NCBI GenBank assembly: GCA_022410635.1
Contig: JAJVDF010000221.1
Span: forward strand, 1,019,351-1,083,350
Length of the DNA: 64,000 bases
Reading direction: 5' to 3'
Origin: Tretioscincus oriximinensis
Taxonomy: Eukaryota; Chordata; Lepidosauria; Squamata; Gymnophthalmidae
Below are positions 16,372-31,394 of the stretch, one piece after another. The position numbers and the translations under genes were made by a program. The notes under the pieces were generated by a model. The model was not told where the DNA came from, made no database searches, and was given only the letters and a program-made list of their open reading frames with translations. Positions within the stretch are counted from its first letter, which is position 1; each line of letters begins with the position of its first letter.

Positions 16372-16414
16372 GGGCATAGGGCGGGGTATAAGTATAAATA
16401 AATAAATAAAATAT
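16372..16414 (+). mobile_element. Solo LINE/SINE 3' tail
   Basis: GGGCATAGGGCGGGGTATAA followed by GTATAAATAAATAAATAAAA matches the tails at 8.0 and 33.0 kb. It is a heavily 5'-truncated copy. Confidence 0.6.
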
Positions 16415-17125
16415 ATGTTTTCTGCAAGGAAATCTGCTACCAAAATTCATGGAATCATGTCCAACTGATAATTCAAGTGCTTGTTTTAAGGTCTTTTAAT
16501 CTGAAACGTATTCAACCATGGACATGCTTCTATTAATCAAATAGTTGTTTCAGCTGTGCAAGGGCTTGTCTTTGTTGCTTTAGCAAATAAATCTGAAAAA
16601 TTGCAATATGTTATTTGTTTTTTTTTGTTTTTTAAAAAACATTAGAAGGATGTTTCCAGAGTTATGTCAGCATTACCAAATTCAGCTTGCTGGAGAATAG
16701 TTTGAAAATCAAGAAAAACTTTTTCTCTTCCCTCTGTATGCACAACTAGTATGAACTACTAGGAGAATTGAAGAACAAAATGTGGAAGTCAAGGGAATCT
16801 GCCATAGTTTCACAACGAACAATATTAAGATTGCCAATATGGTTCATTTTAGATAGAAAGAATATGTATAAAGGAAATCCAAATAAAACACATTATGTTT
16901 AGATATTGGGGGAAATTTTGAGAAATAGTTATAAAAACTTTTATCTTGCTTTATTTAACCATGACCCAGAAGTAAGGGAAAATAATTTCAACCTGAGCTC
17001 CCTGATAACAGACATTTACAGGAAATGGGTGGGGGAAGAGAGAAAGAACAAGACCAACAAAATGATTTTTATAAGCTCAAACAAACAGACATCGGATACA
17101 GCACTAGCTGCCAAATTTTTACCTA

Positions 17126-17221
<96 letters not shown>

Positions 17222-18169
17222 CTACGTGCAGGATATATCATACAGAAAGAAAAAGGCAAGAGGGAGCAGGGGAATGAAACAAAAATGGAAAAGCATATTA
17301 GTAAACCAGTACAAGTCATGGCTTTTTTGTATCATTCATAGCTCTGATACATGCCTGAGGGATGGAAGTATACTTTCATAAAAGCGCCAGGTGGCTGTCA
17401 GGTTTGTTCGTCTGGAATCAGTAGAATAAAACCTCCAGGCAGCCTGGTATAAGAAAACAATAGAAAGCACAAAGGAGCCAACGATATATGAAATGGAAAT
17501 GCTATTGTCTCAGTGGAAGTTCTGGATTTTGTTCAAGACGGAAGCCGTGCTTATTACAATTTACTATTTAAATGTGCAGTGAAGTTTGAGAAATTATCTA
17601 AATCTGTAAAAAAAACAATTAAACAGTCATGACCACGATTTTAATGAGTTGAATCCAGTCTTTCCATTCACTATGGACAGACTCCTTGAGTGCTTTCATA
17701 ATGACGTAAAAGAGTAGGTAGCAATTTTTATTCACTGTTCTTGGTCCCTGCAGTCTGCCACTCCTTATCTTTAAGAAGTGATGCTGGGACTGAAGAATCA
17801 GCAAAATTCCTCCAAAAGAACCAAAAAGGTTTAGAATTAAATTGTGAGTAAAATCTGTTTCCGTTATGTGTGTCAAGTCTAGGGAAAATTTACATTATGT
17901 CCTATAATCTACAAAACACACTAAGAATCTTCATGAATATTTGTAAGAAAAATAAAGTTACAGACCAACAGATAAAGAAAAAATAGAATTAAGCCCGAAT
18001 TCTCATTGTACTCCCTCTCTTGATCAGTCAAAATAATGTTTCAAAAGGCAGAACTAAAACCTTATGCAATGTACCAAAGGCGATCGTGCAATGATGCCCA
18101 AATTCAGAACATGGGTCTTGAAGACATGAGTGCTATTCTCTATCTACAATAAAGTCAAGAAAAGTATTG

Positions 18170-19132
18170 GTCCAAGGCTGCAGTCGTACCAGGGCAAAAA
18201 ATAGCAGCAAAAGCACTTTGGAAATCTCCGAAACCAATCCAAAGTGAATGCCAAATCCCCCATCCGTTTCCAGTCCTGTTTCAATGTCCCCACAGAATAT
18301 GTGGCCACATCGGATCTTCATTCCCTCCGTCTGCAGCTGCTGGATGACTCCTCCCCCTCCACCTGTCCTACATCCTCCTTCCCGCCACAAAAGATGGGAA
18401 GCAACCTGGCTGGGCTTTGGGTCCTGGAGCCGCTACTCTGCCCCCTCCCTAAGCAGAGAAAGGCTAAGAAGAAACCTTTTTCTCTGCTCAGGAAGGGTGT
18501 GGAGAGAAGGCTTCAAGACCCAACTCCAGCTGGGTCATTTCCCTTCCTGTTGTCAGCCCAAAGCTCCTCCCTCCCTCCCTGAAAGAAGGAAGAAGAGAGG
18601 GAAGCAGCAGCAGCTGCTGTTGCTGGTAATGGAGTCTCCAGCATAGCCTTATTGTTAGGAGAGGTTAGGAGAGAAGTGTAGGTGGCAGAGTTGCTGTGCA
18701 CTGTGACCCTTATGTTCTGGCTACAAATGAAAATAATGAGATTGAGTTGGAATGGTGCACTGCCCGAAAAGACCAGTGCACAGATGTTACTTAATGGGGG
18801 TTAGGAGAAACTGGCAGAAAATATTACGTACATAGCAACCCAGCCTGGGAACACACCCTTTCACCATTGGCTGGGGAAACCATTACATCATGGATCCGCA
18901 TGAATCTGAAATGGGAGCACCCACAAAAGGAGAGCAGCTATGGAGAATTCCATAGTCGGAGTAGAATTGACACGAATGGCAAGAAACAGAAGCGACATCG
19001 GGTTTTGACAAAAAAAGCTCAGTAGCAGAAAAGAGTGGTGTGCAACATGACTTGTTGGTTTTACATCAAATGCACGCAGAGAACAATGAATCCACTGTTG
19101 CATCCATTTTTAGCCCTAGCGCGTTTGCAGCC
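18170..19132 (+). repeat. Copy 1 of an unrecognised approximately 0.9-kb dispersed repeat
   Basis: It shares an ordered series of blocks with 54050-54890: GCACTTTGGAAATCTCCG, CTGCAGCTGCTGGATGACTC, TTCAAGACCCAACTCCAGCT, CAGAGTTGCTGTGCACTGTG, ATTGGCTGGGGAAACCATTA, TCTGAAATGGGAGCACC, GGGTTTTGACAAA and ATCCATTTTTAGCCCTAG. By eye identity is roughly 75-80 percent. It includes an imperfect hairpin (18384-18432 against 18508-18560) and a smaller one around GCAGAGAAAGG (18451-18500). I recognise no class for it. Confidence 0.75.
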
Positions 19133-19330
19133 TAACTGTAGTTTAAGACAAGCAGCCAACAAGTTTAGCCATAGTTTACCTTTTTACTTCAAAACCTTTT
19201 CAGTTTATTTTTCATCTCAACGAATGAGACTTAGTGGAGAAAACAGGTAGATTATGTTCAGGACTAAAAATGAACTGAAAAAGGTTTAAAAATAAAGGTG
19301 GGACCAGGGCTTGACTGTAACATAAATTCA

Positions 19331-19382
19331 AAAATCCCCAAACTGAGATTGTCCCGCCTTCCCAGGACATATGGCAACCCTA
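19331..19382 (-). mobile_element. Terminal fragment of the 37-kb TA-site element
   Basis: Read on the minus strand, it gives GGGTTGCCATATGTCCTGGG, then AAGGCGGGACAATCTCAGTT and TGGGGA. This closely matches the first 50 bases of the element at 36984. Only one end is present. Confidence 0.72.
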
Positions 19383-22300
19383 TACGGGATGGTTATAAAA
19401 CCATTTGCAGAGACTTAAGAACAGGTTAATTTTTTTACGTTGTCTTCTGTTTGAGAATGCTAATAAGTAACTGATGGGTCACTAGCAAGATAGGATTCTG
19501 GACTAGATGAGCAGTTTTCATATCTAGGACATTTCCTTTATGTTTTTATATTCTTAAGTCCTAATGAAGTTTGAGTGTCACAACTGTATATTTCATGAGG
19601 CACTCATTCTACCATTTGTGCCATTATATTGACTGATCAAGGATGAATTCAGACAATTAATGCCAAATCCTTTTGATTCTTTGTTGTTAGACTATACTAA
19701 ATCAGCAAAAATCACAATCACAATTAGTAGTTAAGAATATCCAGTAGTTAAGAAAATCACTAAGCAAAAATAACATTTTATCATATTATTATGGAATAAA
19801 ACCTGTAATTCCTCTGAAACTTTACTGGAAATGCCAGACTTAATTGCAGCATTTTTAGTAAAGATTTGGGTTAATTGGTGCACAATGTTATATACCAGTA
19901 CTATAGGAAACCCTCTTACCTGGACATCTACCAGATGAAGTCAAATCATATAAATAGAATACAGCTACAGTAAAATAAGTGGGGCGAACATTTGGCTGGG
20001 TTTCCAGTTATACAAGTTGATTTGATTTCAGAAGCTCAAAAGTCAATTGTGGGTTCTTCCGTAGAACCTGCAATATGTTTTGCCTTTCAGGGGCAACCAT
20101 ATTGTACTATTTGAACTGAATTGTAACTTTTGATGATGAAAGCATGGACTTCTACTCATCCACAATGAACAAGATTGTGAAAGGCAATAAACCATTATGC
20201 TGAAGAAGCTTCATATTTACAGTTCCAAAGCTTTCAAAGAGTCCTAGGAAAATGGTTTACATTGTGTTCATATCTCTTTCCTAACAAAAACAGTAAATAG
20301 ACCTATGTAAATATTATAATGGGAAATTTTATGGAAAAACATCCCAAATTGGTTAAGTTTTCTAAAATCTTGTTTCACAAGGGAGATATTAAGGAAACAA
20401 ACTCAAGTGCATGTAATCTGTTTCATAAAGCTTGCTTCTGTTTGAAGTGATGAAGAAACTGACAATAAGATTGCTTCTAGGCACAAAATTTGTTTTACAA
20501 TGCAATCTGGCATTGTACTGGAAATGCCAGACATTCCCTTGCCATTCTCAATGTGGTGTGGAAGCCAACAATGATACTGATTCTCCTGTAACAGTAATAC
20601 TTATCTTTGTGTTAGCTGACAGTTTTCAGATTCTGTTCACTTGTGGCTACCGGAAGCCATCTAAGCAAATGAAAAGGGGAAAAGGTGTGGTAGGGCACTT
20701 GGCTGGCTTCTGATAGCTCCAAGCAAACTGATTTCAAAAGTTACTGACAAATGTGAAGTTCACGATTGCTCATCTTGTGTGGAGGAGTTAACAAGAGCCA
20801 ATCGTGATTCTGCATTGTCTCTTACTTTTTGGAAGAAGTCTAAAATTGCACTTCTTGTCAGGAAAATGTCCCTCCTGGGAATTAACGATAGTTGCAGTGA
20901 AGTCTTACACAGACCATCTTTGGATCATCTGCAAATGGCTGTATTTAATATTATTGAAAGTCTTTCAATATGAATACTGTGGAATACTTGGAGAGCAAAA
21001 ACTTCAGGTGGAAAATACCTATGCTGATTATCTTCCTGAGACCATCAGGGAAAAAGCTTAGGCAGATTCCACTGGGTGCAATGGAAAAATAACTTATACT
21101 CACTCTGCTCTAAAATAGTGCTCTAAAATGAATCAATAACAGTCTGAGGCAATTTGATGATAACACTCCCAATTACAAGTCAGAAAAGGCAAAATGTGAA
21201 GAAATATATATATTTCTTGAGATGCATTTGATCTTTGGGCTTTCATAGTATTCACACAACTGAATATGAAAACCCAAAGATCCTTGATTGTATATATTTT
21301 ACCTTATTCTGCTCAAATTTGGAGAGTAATTTGTATGCTCTTGTGTTTGGCAAGTATTAGGTATAACTTTGAACTCATTTAATAGTCACAGGATCTCCAT
21401 TGTTTTGATATGTTACCTTCCCTTTAACTATTGTTTTGTTTGTAGGTGGGAAGGCTCTGCGTGCTTCAGTCTTAATTCCAAGGCAAGCATAAATGACAGG
21501 TTAAAAAATATAACTGATTGACTCCCAGAGACATTTGGCAGCTGCATTTCATGGGAGTAATCCAGTATAATCAGAAACAAATTATGCTGCCAGAATATTT
21601 AGACAATTTGATTTGATTTTCTGTCTTTCCTTTTTAAGAAAATAACAGGAAGAAAATGATAACTCAGTATTATGGAAATCATTCCTAGGTTTACCTATTA
21701 CATGAAAAAATGAAAAATTATAAACTGAACTATAAAATTGAACACATGAAATCTTAATTCTATATCCTAATCTTTATTTAAATAGATATGATTGGGGATT
21801 CAATGTAATATTCACAACAAACCAAACTCTTGCATTAAAATAAATATTACTCAGCTGTTGCAGATATTTAATTACATGCAATAGTGCCCCATGGACCAAT
21901 ATCCCAATAACATGAGAGAAGGGTTTAAATTGGAGATCTGATTTTGATCCTGTCAAACTATATTTTGGTTCATTAGTTAGTTGTGAATGAGGTGCAGGTC
22001 TGGGGATCTAGAGGTCAGTCACTCGGGCTGGGAAGGGGACACACAATTGATGTCATTGATAGAGTTATATTGAAACATAGGTTTAGTTAGATATCCCCAC
22101 AAGGAAGGTACATGGAGAAAAATCTATACCTACCATAACTTCTCCTTTTCTCCTAGGATTGCCATATGTCACAGATTTCACAGACAATCCATGATTTTAT
22201 AGTGTCATCTAGGCCAAAAAGACAAAAGCCTACAATTTTAGGATTGTCAAGGAGAGAGGCTGGGTGGTGTGGGGCTAGTGTGGGGCAGGGAAGTGAGGTT

Positions 22301-22717
22301 GGGCAGGAGATGGTGTATCAACCACCATCTTTGTATACGTTTAGAAAACTCTTGAAGACAAGAGTTTTAAATATGTTAGTTCTGCTTTTAATTGTGAACC
22401 TCCATGAGACCTTCGAGTATAGGCCTGTTTAGAAATGCAAGTAAATAAATACTGTCTGGTGTTGGACTCTTATTACAACAATCCTAGCTAAAGTACCATT
22501 CTTCAATAATAATAACAACAGTGCACTGAGTAGACACTGTGGCGTTTCTCAGTTGCCCACTAACTTTGCGGAAAGGGTGGCTTAGGCAGTGGGGTGATGT
22601 ATGTATGTTTATATGCAGGAACCCTTCTGCTTCTACATAGAGATTTTTCAAAAAACATATAGCACAAGTAACATTCTATGATTAAGACATTTGAAAATTT
22701 CTTGAGTTATCACTTAC

Positions 22718-22813
22718 TTGTATTAAACTGGCAGCAGGATTTCTCCGTTTTTCAAAATGTTTCTGGCGATGCTGTTCCTGTACTTTTAATGCAAATCCTG
22801 AACCAAGAATACC
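22718..22813 (-). CDS. KCNQ5: KCNQ5 exon, 96 bp: S6 end, PIP2 site and start of helix A
   Basis: This is a 32-codon, phase 0 exon encoding [20 protein letters not shown] and then [12 protein letters not shown]. It covers the last turns of S6, the basic [10 protein letters not shown] cluster that in the family contacts PIP2, and the first half of the IQ-type calmodulin site in helix A. The acceptor is TTATTGTGCTCCAG above 22813 and the donor is CAA/GTAAGTG below 22718. I recall mammalian KCNQ5 having Asn where this has Ser just before LIQ. KCNQ2 has Gly at that position, so it is a variable site. The next exon continues with CVWRSYAA to complete the calmodulin motif. Confidence 0.97.
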
Positions 22814-24626
<1,813 letters not shown>

Positions 24627-24848
24627 TCACTGATTAATACTCATAAATGATAAAAACAAAATAAGCATTCTTTTGCTATATACACATGTTTCCGTGGGTT
24701 TTTCTTATTACAAAAACCTTAATTCCTATGTTTGGTTTTGCATATTCTGTAAGTAGAACCAAATCTGATTTAAAGAGAGCAAGTACATCTAAAGAAATGT
24801 TGATAGTATGTGTGGTGTCTCATGAACAGGAAATGTCTTACTAAACAG

Positions 24849-25226
24849 TGGCTGTGATTGCACTGGGAATTTAACATGGAGTGGAAAATGAAATTTTCCA
24901 CTTCATTTTGAAAGTGAAGTGAGGGCGTAGGATTAAGGAAATCTCGCCTCGCTTTGAACGCTCGTTAAAGTCCCCATCTTTCCCTCCTGATTCCCCTGTT
25001 CTCCTGCTTGCCTTGCCTGCAGATTCCCTAACCTCGTTGTCAGAGTTCTCTTAGCGCGGATTTCAAAAGAGATCTCCGACAACGCTCAATCACCACATAC
25101 TGTGCAGCAGGAAATGGTGATGTGCGTTTTGATTGACGCAGGAGCACTTTTTTATGGTAACACAATGCAAATGGTCAACTCCCGCTTCACATTTGGGCAC
25201 ACGTTAAGCCCAAATGCGATCACAGC
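24849..25226. mobile_element. DNA element with GGCTGTGATTGCA ends
   Basis: The left end GGCTGTGATTGCACTGGG is mirrored by TGCGATCACAGCC at the right. An internal small hairpin GTGGAAAATGAAATTTTCCAC lies at about 24881-24901. CpG dinucleotides are more frequent than in flanking intron. It is non-coding, about 378 bp. Confidence 0.7.
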
Positions 25227-28200
25227 CCCTATGAGTCTTCCTTCCTATCACAAACTCTGCAATAGGATTTTCTTTCACAACCAGCAGACGCATGTAATAA
25301 AAATAACTCACTGCATTCATTTTAGCTTTCACCACACCATTATGATCGTGCAAGGAATAGCTCCTACTATGCTTTGTTCTCATGGATCTAGTGCGCTATC
25401 CTGGTCCACAACTGTCCTAAAAATCCCTGTGTCAGATTAGCTATACAAATATATCAAGTTGACTTGTTTCGGTGTAGACTTTGGTGCTTCTGCACCTAGT
25501 CTAAAACAAGAAAAAAACTGTAACTTCATCTTCCAAGCTTATGCTAGTTACTGAAGATCACTTCCAAATCCCTGGCACAGAGGTAGGCATGCTACCTTTG
25601 AAGACTGTCCCATTTAGTCCTACTCTTGTGTACCAGATTTGATATCTAAGTGACAGAACCTGGACCAATTGCTCAGCTAGAATATGTCAGCATTATTGCC
25701 CCAATATCCATGAGCACCTTACTCTTATTCTAGAACAAGATAGACTAGGATAGACAGGTATAAGCAGGATGAATCTTTGTGTGAACATTATGCAAAATAC
25801 CGTCTAAATGTTAATTCTGGTAACCACATAATTTATGAGGAAAGTATACATGACATAACTGTTTGGAATTATTTGCGTATCTCATGGGAGCTGATGTGAA
25901 CTGGTCCTTAGGGCATTTTTGCACTTAACACTAGTCAAGGCTAATTCTGCAAGATCCTTTTTAAAGCTTCTTTTGTCCACATTTTAGTGCAGATCAGAGA
26001 GGCCCTAGCCTTCATTAGCACACTCAGTCTACAATGGCTCTTGGTCTAGATCATGATATTAATGTCAACTAGTAAACTCATGGAGCACATCTCTAGGTTC
26101 TAGTTTACTGAAAACCATTTTGACAGTGTGCCTTATTGCACTATGACCAGGGTTCTGAAGTTTCAAGCTGTCAGAACCTCAAAAACCAGCTCCCAAATTT
26201 GGGCAAACTTCAAGGCTAGTGTGGGAGCTGGACTGGGAAGCTATCTACATGAGGTTGGGCTAAAAGGCTTTACATAGTTCATAAAGGTCCTTAATATAAA
26301 AAGGAAGTGTAAGGCTCTTTGACATCAACCATTTTTCACTTTTACAAGTTTCTTGTATTTGCATAAATTTAACAAATAGGTTTGGGTTGCAGGATTCAAC
26401 GTGATAACATCGTACCTTTTTTGCTAAATTAAAAAAAACAAATTAACTTCAGTCAGTATGGATTCTAGTATACCCGTAAATTTAGGTTAGAATCAATCTG
26501 GGAAGTTAGATAAGTAGAATAATCAAAATACATTTTCACTTGCAAGAATTCAAATGACAGACTGTTGAAAGATAACATGACCTGTAAAACCCTTCATACA
26601 GCATGTGTTTTTCTTTAAAATTGTACTATGCTATAAAATATTTTGAGACGGATTACTAAAAAAAATTATGGATTTTCAAGCATCGATAAAAATCTTAAAG
26701 ACACATTGTGATTCTACAAGAATGAGAAGACAAGATTAAAAATTACATGCTACTGAGTGTATTAAAATTGTGACAGAGAATAACTTGCATTATCTTGAGA
26801 ACTGTAGGAGAAACACAATATATAAATTATTTTTAAAATTGACCAGTAAATCAAACATTAATATTGGACATGTAACTATTAAACAGCATATCTATTATCA
26901 TTTGGGTAACTGGCTCTTATGCATCTTACATACAGAGAAACATTACAATTCAGAGCCACCTCAGGCATCTTTAAGAATCAGCATCACCTGAGGAGATGGA
27001 TGATGATTTTCTGAAACTGTGTCCAGATAGTACAGTAAATGGTACCATCAGTATTTGGTTGAATTTTTTGACTGGGGCTCTTCCAGTGTTCTAATACCAT
27101 TTGTCATAAGTGTGATTATTATATCAGTTATGCAACAACTTTTTCTATGAAAGGGTAATGATTCTTCTAGTTGCAAAAGCAGACAACATTGATGATTACC
27201 TTTTATTAGATTTGATTATTGTAATAAACATAATTAAGACAGGAGTTAATTTATGTGACCAATATTATTTCCAGTAAGGGGATTTGTAGCATTTGGAGAT
27301 TAACAAGGGAAAGGTAGGTGGCATGAGCTTTTTAGACATGTCTACCTCTTCAGATGCTAGAAGACCAATGTCAGGTATAGACTTTATAGGAAACTGTGTG
27401 TAAGAGATGACAAATGACATGTAGTGATAGGGGGATGAACTAGGTGAGAAAGTCAGTTAGAAGGCAGAAGTTAATCCTCTCAAGTGGAGGAAAATGCCTG
27501 AGGGAGCTAGATGCATCTGATTGATTATGTATCCATCAAAAGTAACTGATATTATAATAATGCATAATGTGTCAGGAAACAATTGTATCTGTTAAGTGCA
27601 TGTGTGTCTCCACATGTTTGGACCTGTTCCAGCAGTGGAGAAGGGTAATTCTGAAAGCATTTGGGTGAGTATTTGTGGAATTTAGTATTATCTCTGAATT
27701 ATCTTTGTTGGGAATTTTTTTACTGCAGTTCTTTTCACAGGGTATATTATAAATGCTATAAATGATTGAAAATAATACAAATATTCCTTCTGCAATAACT
27801 GAAAATGATATTATTTTATAATGAAATGATAACATGGGTCTATTGCTATTGTGAGATACACAGCAACCACTTTTTTGTTTATCAAATGCTTTGGAATGGA
27901 AATCCTAAATTGGAATAATATTTATTTTCAGGTAACCCCTGTTTCAGAAACTATTTAGGACCAGAGTTTTGCTTGTAAAGTGGAGGTTTGCTAAGTGGAA
28001 AGCAATATCTTTTTGAAAGTTCGCTTTAGGATAACTGCCTAAAACTGGGTTCTTGAAAAACTGTTGATTTATAAAGTGGGAGCTCATAAAGTTGATACTT
28101 CAGCCTGTATCTTCTGGCTGAACATTAATATTATAATTTTTATACATGTTCTAAGGATGCTGAAACTGCTGCGTTCAAATAAAGTGAACAACGTATGAAA

Positions 28201-30429
28201 AACACAAGATTAAAAAGGCATTATAAAGCAACACAACAAAAGAGATCAGCAGTCCTCTTTTCTATAGTCATTGGAGTTATAAACTTCTATCCTGGATTTT
28301 ATCTCGGATTTTATCCCAAACAGCATGCTATGCTGCTCTTCAAAGCATATGCAGTAGTAGTTTCATATAACCCATCGCTGATTTCAGGAGAGTACATCCT
28401 CTACTGATTGATCAGATTAGGCTAAACTAGGCCACAGTGGTCTGATGGTAAACCTCAATATTAATACTGGTGATGCAGATAAGTGACTCTTTGGTTGATT
28501 TATCATGAAGGCGTACTAAAATGGGAGCAGAAAGTAGCAAAGTGAATTGGGATTCCTTTGTTGCTTTCTGTTGTCTCCTGCCTGGTTTTAGTGCCTGCAC
28601 ACAGGCAGGAAGCCAGGACAAAAGAGAATGTGGGAGAAAATAGGCTGATGTCTTTTCTCCTGTAGTGTTCCGCTCAGGATACAGGAAAAAAATTAGCAGC
28701 CTGTTTTTCCCTGTACCTCGATTGGAACAATGTGACCAGCCTATCACAGCCTTATGATCACTTCTTATTTCCTGTAGCCAATCTGATCGCAGCCTGGATC
28801 CTGTAAAAAATCCAGCCGCCTGTTTTTTTCCTCACCTCACTTCTTTCCAGGACAAAAGGGGTGCAGGAAAAAACTGGCTGATGGCTTTTCCCCTGTAGCC
28901 ACAATCAAATTAGCTACAGAAAAGAAGAAGTGGGAAAAATCATTGCCAGAGGGTACTTAACGTGAATTGCATTAAGCTGTACCTGTGATGGTTTTCTGAG
29001 CAAACTCTGCTCAGAACACACATTGCTGTGCAGTCTGAGCATGGTTGCTGCTATTTCTTCTGGGATTATACAGAAAATGCAACTTGGATCCAATCAGATT
29101 TGGATCCCTCTTTTTCCCCTTGTGAGATCCTGGCCTTTGATGTGGATTATGCTTTATTCTATGCTAGTGGAGTGTATCAGTGGTGAATGGAGCCTTCCAT
29201 ATTCCACATTGATGTGTAAAAGGGACACTCTTCTTATTATACCTAAGCAATGACATAGAAAGATCTTTCTATTCCCAATTCAGTAAAGCAATTCAGAAAG
29301 ATACCATGATCAATGATATCAAACTTCACTAAAATATGAAACATGATTAGCAGAGATCCATACCTTCTGTCTGTCTCCCACAAGAATTTCTTTATTAGAA
29401 AACACATGACTGATTCTACCTTTAAATTGAGGCTGAACCTAGGCCTTTCCTGGAGACCATCCCTTCTCAGTTGCAAGCACATTGCCTCTCAAACCCATTC
29501 CCATCAGAGAGTTGAAAAGTAATATTGTTATCACTGTTCATCTATGAAGGGGTCAAAGCTGTTTCTTGCCCTGAATGAGGTCTGAAACTCCATTAAAATA
29601 ATCCACGTTGTGAAGACAATGGCAATCTGTACCATATGGAAAACATAATACTGGTATATTTCACAAAGGCCAATCTATAGCTTTGTTGCCTCGATCAGCG
29701 AATTTGGCTTTGTAGGAGACTGTAATCGTGGTGGGAAAAAGATATAAGGCATTGGTCAGAATATCACTGTTTGATTAAAACTTCTCTTTCATTTCTACTA
29801 TGCATGGATGAAATTTTGTACAGGTAAATAACAGTGAGATGACAAAAATGCTGAACATACTTTTGAGTGCACCACTTAATAAAGTTAAATTCAATTCCTA
29901 AGTTGAATGCAGAGGCAGCTAATGCCTAAAATGCTGACAAAAGATGAACATCTTTCCTTGCCTTGTTGAACTTGCCAGTTTTACAAAACTCTTCCTCAGC
30001 AAATCAGCATCAGTTCATTTTAGAAAGAATAAAACCTGAATAACCTGGACAACATCCAGATTGCTATCACTGCCAGGCCTTGGAGATCCGGGAAATATTT
30101 CTGAACTTCACTGAACGAAAAGAAGAGGAACCATGTGAAAAAGATAGAGCAAGCTGCTACTTATCTCTAATGGCATACATAGCAGGCTCATATTCTGCTT
30201 AGGACAGTGACATAGGTCAGTCTTGCAGATAATTGGATAAAAGAAAAACGAACAGCAGCACATCTCTTCTCTGCGAAGTACATAATCCAGCCTACTCTTT
30301 TTACAGGCGCTGGGACCTGAGAAGAACATTAAATCATACGAAATTCTTTGCTGTCTTTTCACACTTTTTATTTGTTGAGATCTCTCCAGCTGAAATAGTG
30401 GAGCAACCAAGGCTGCTTAATGGACTTGG

Positions 30430-30538
<109 letters not shown>

Positions 30539-30923
30539 CAATAATTTATGCACACAGAGCTTTGTTGCATTCTCCACCACATTCTCCCTGTGAAATAGGC
30601 AGTTCAGTTTAGAAATTAGGATTCTGATGGGCAAGAAATTAAAGTCTCTGGCTTGATGCTTCTAGGTGATACAACTTGATGAGTCACCAAATGGGTGCTT
30701 GTGTACACTTCCTTATTGCAATTTACACATATATAGATCATGGTAGACGAGTTCTGTTTTAGGGTATGTTTTAGCGCCTAAAGCAGGGTGTGCTCTGCCC
30801 TATGTGGATGGAGGATGCTAACACGAGTTGTGGCCTCAGCTCCACAATTTTTTCTCTTTTAACATTCCCCATCCACCCATTCTTCCTTCCTTCCCTTAGC
30901 TCTATGTGTATCTTTAATATAGG

Positions 30924-31394
30924 CTGACCAGATGCCCCNTTTTGTGTGTGTGGGAAACCCAGTTCTGGGGTATCTACCCCGGCCTCCCGTGTGTGTGTGT
31001 GTGCGTGTGTGCGTGCGTGCGTGCGTGTGTGTGCGCCATTTTCCCATTTTTTTGCTGGGGAAAAAAANTTTAAAAAAAGTTTTTTAAAAAGTTTTTTTTA
31101 AAACATTTTTTTAAAAAATTCACTGCACCACCACTAGGGGGTCTGGCAACCGGGGCCAGCTCCTGAAGGCACCCTCCACTCAGTAAANTTTTTTNAAAAA
31201 TCTGATGTACTCCAAAAATTCTCACACAGTTTAAAAATTCTCACACACTTAAAAAAGTCTCACATTCTTCACAGATTTCTCGGGCGGGAATTTCAGAAGG
31301 GAATGCATGTTGGTGTGTAATTTGCATATTTATGTATATGCAAATTAGCACAAATATTAATTACCCTAGTTTGGGCCTCAGAAAATCTGGTCAG
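30924..31394. mobile_element. DNA element with CTGACCAGAT terminal inverted repeats
   Basis: The left end is CTGACCAGATGCCCC and the right end ATCTGGTCAG, a 10-bp inverted repeat. The interior has a GT/GC microsatellite (30990-31035), T/A-rich low-complexity blocks (31060-31110), and GGGTCTGGCAACCGGGGCC. It has no coding capacity. Confidence 0.6.
30990..31035 (+). repeat. GT/GCGT microsatellite
   Basis: A GTGTGTGT run passes into GCGTGCGTGCGT and back. It lies inside the DNA element at 30924-31394. Confidence 0.9.

Larger units (their letters stand above)
17222..22717 (-). other. KCNQ5 intron, 5.5 kb
   Basis: It holds copy 1 of the unrecognised repeat and, 200 bp after it, an inverted terminal fragment of the TA-site element. 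At about 22155 the phrase AGGATTGCCATATGTCACAG resembles that element's end again but is more decayed. Frames such as 18244-18646 belong to the repeat and show no known protein. Confidence 0.72.

Noticed and set aside
18244..18701. Overlapping frames of 85-132 codons on both strands
   Set aside because: They fall in the GC-rich core of the dispersed repeat, occur in several frames at once, and match no protein family I recognise.
20432..20713. 93-codon plus-strand frame
   Set aside because: There is no family match, no conserved motif and no neighbouring exon with fitting splice sites; chance is sufficient.
25102..25440. 112-codon plus-strand frame
   Set aside because: It starts inside the GGCTGTGATTGCA element and runs into plain intron; no motif is seen.
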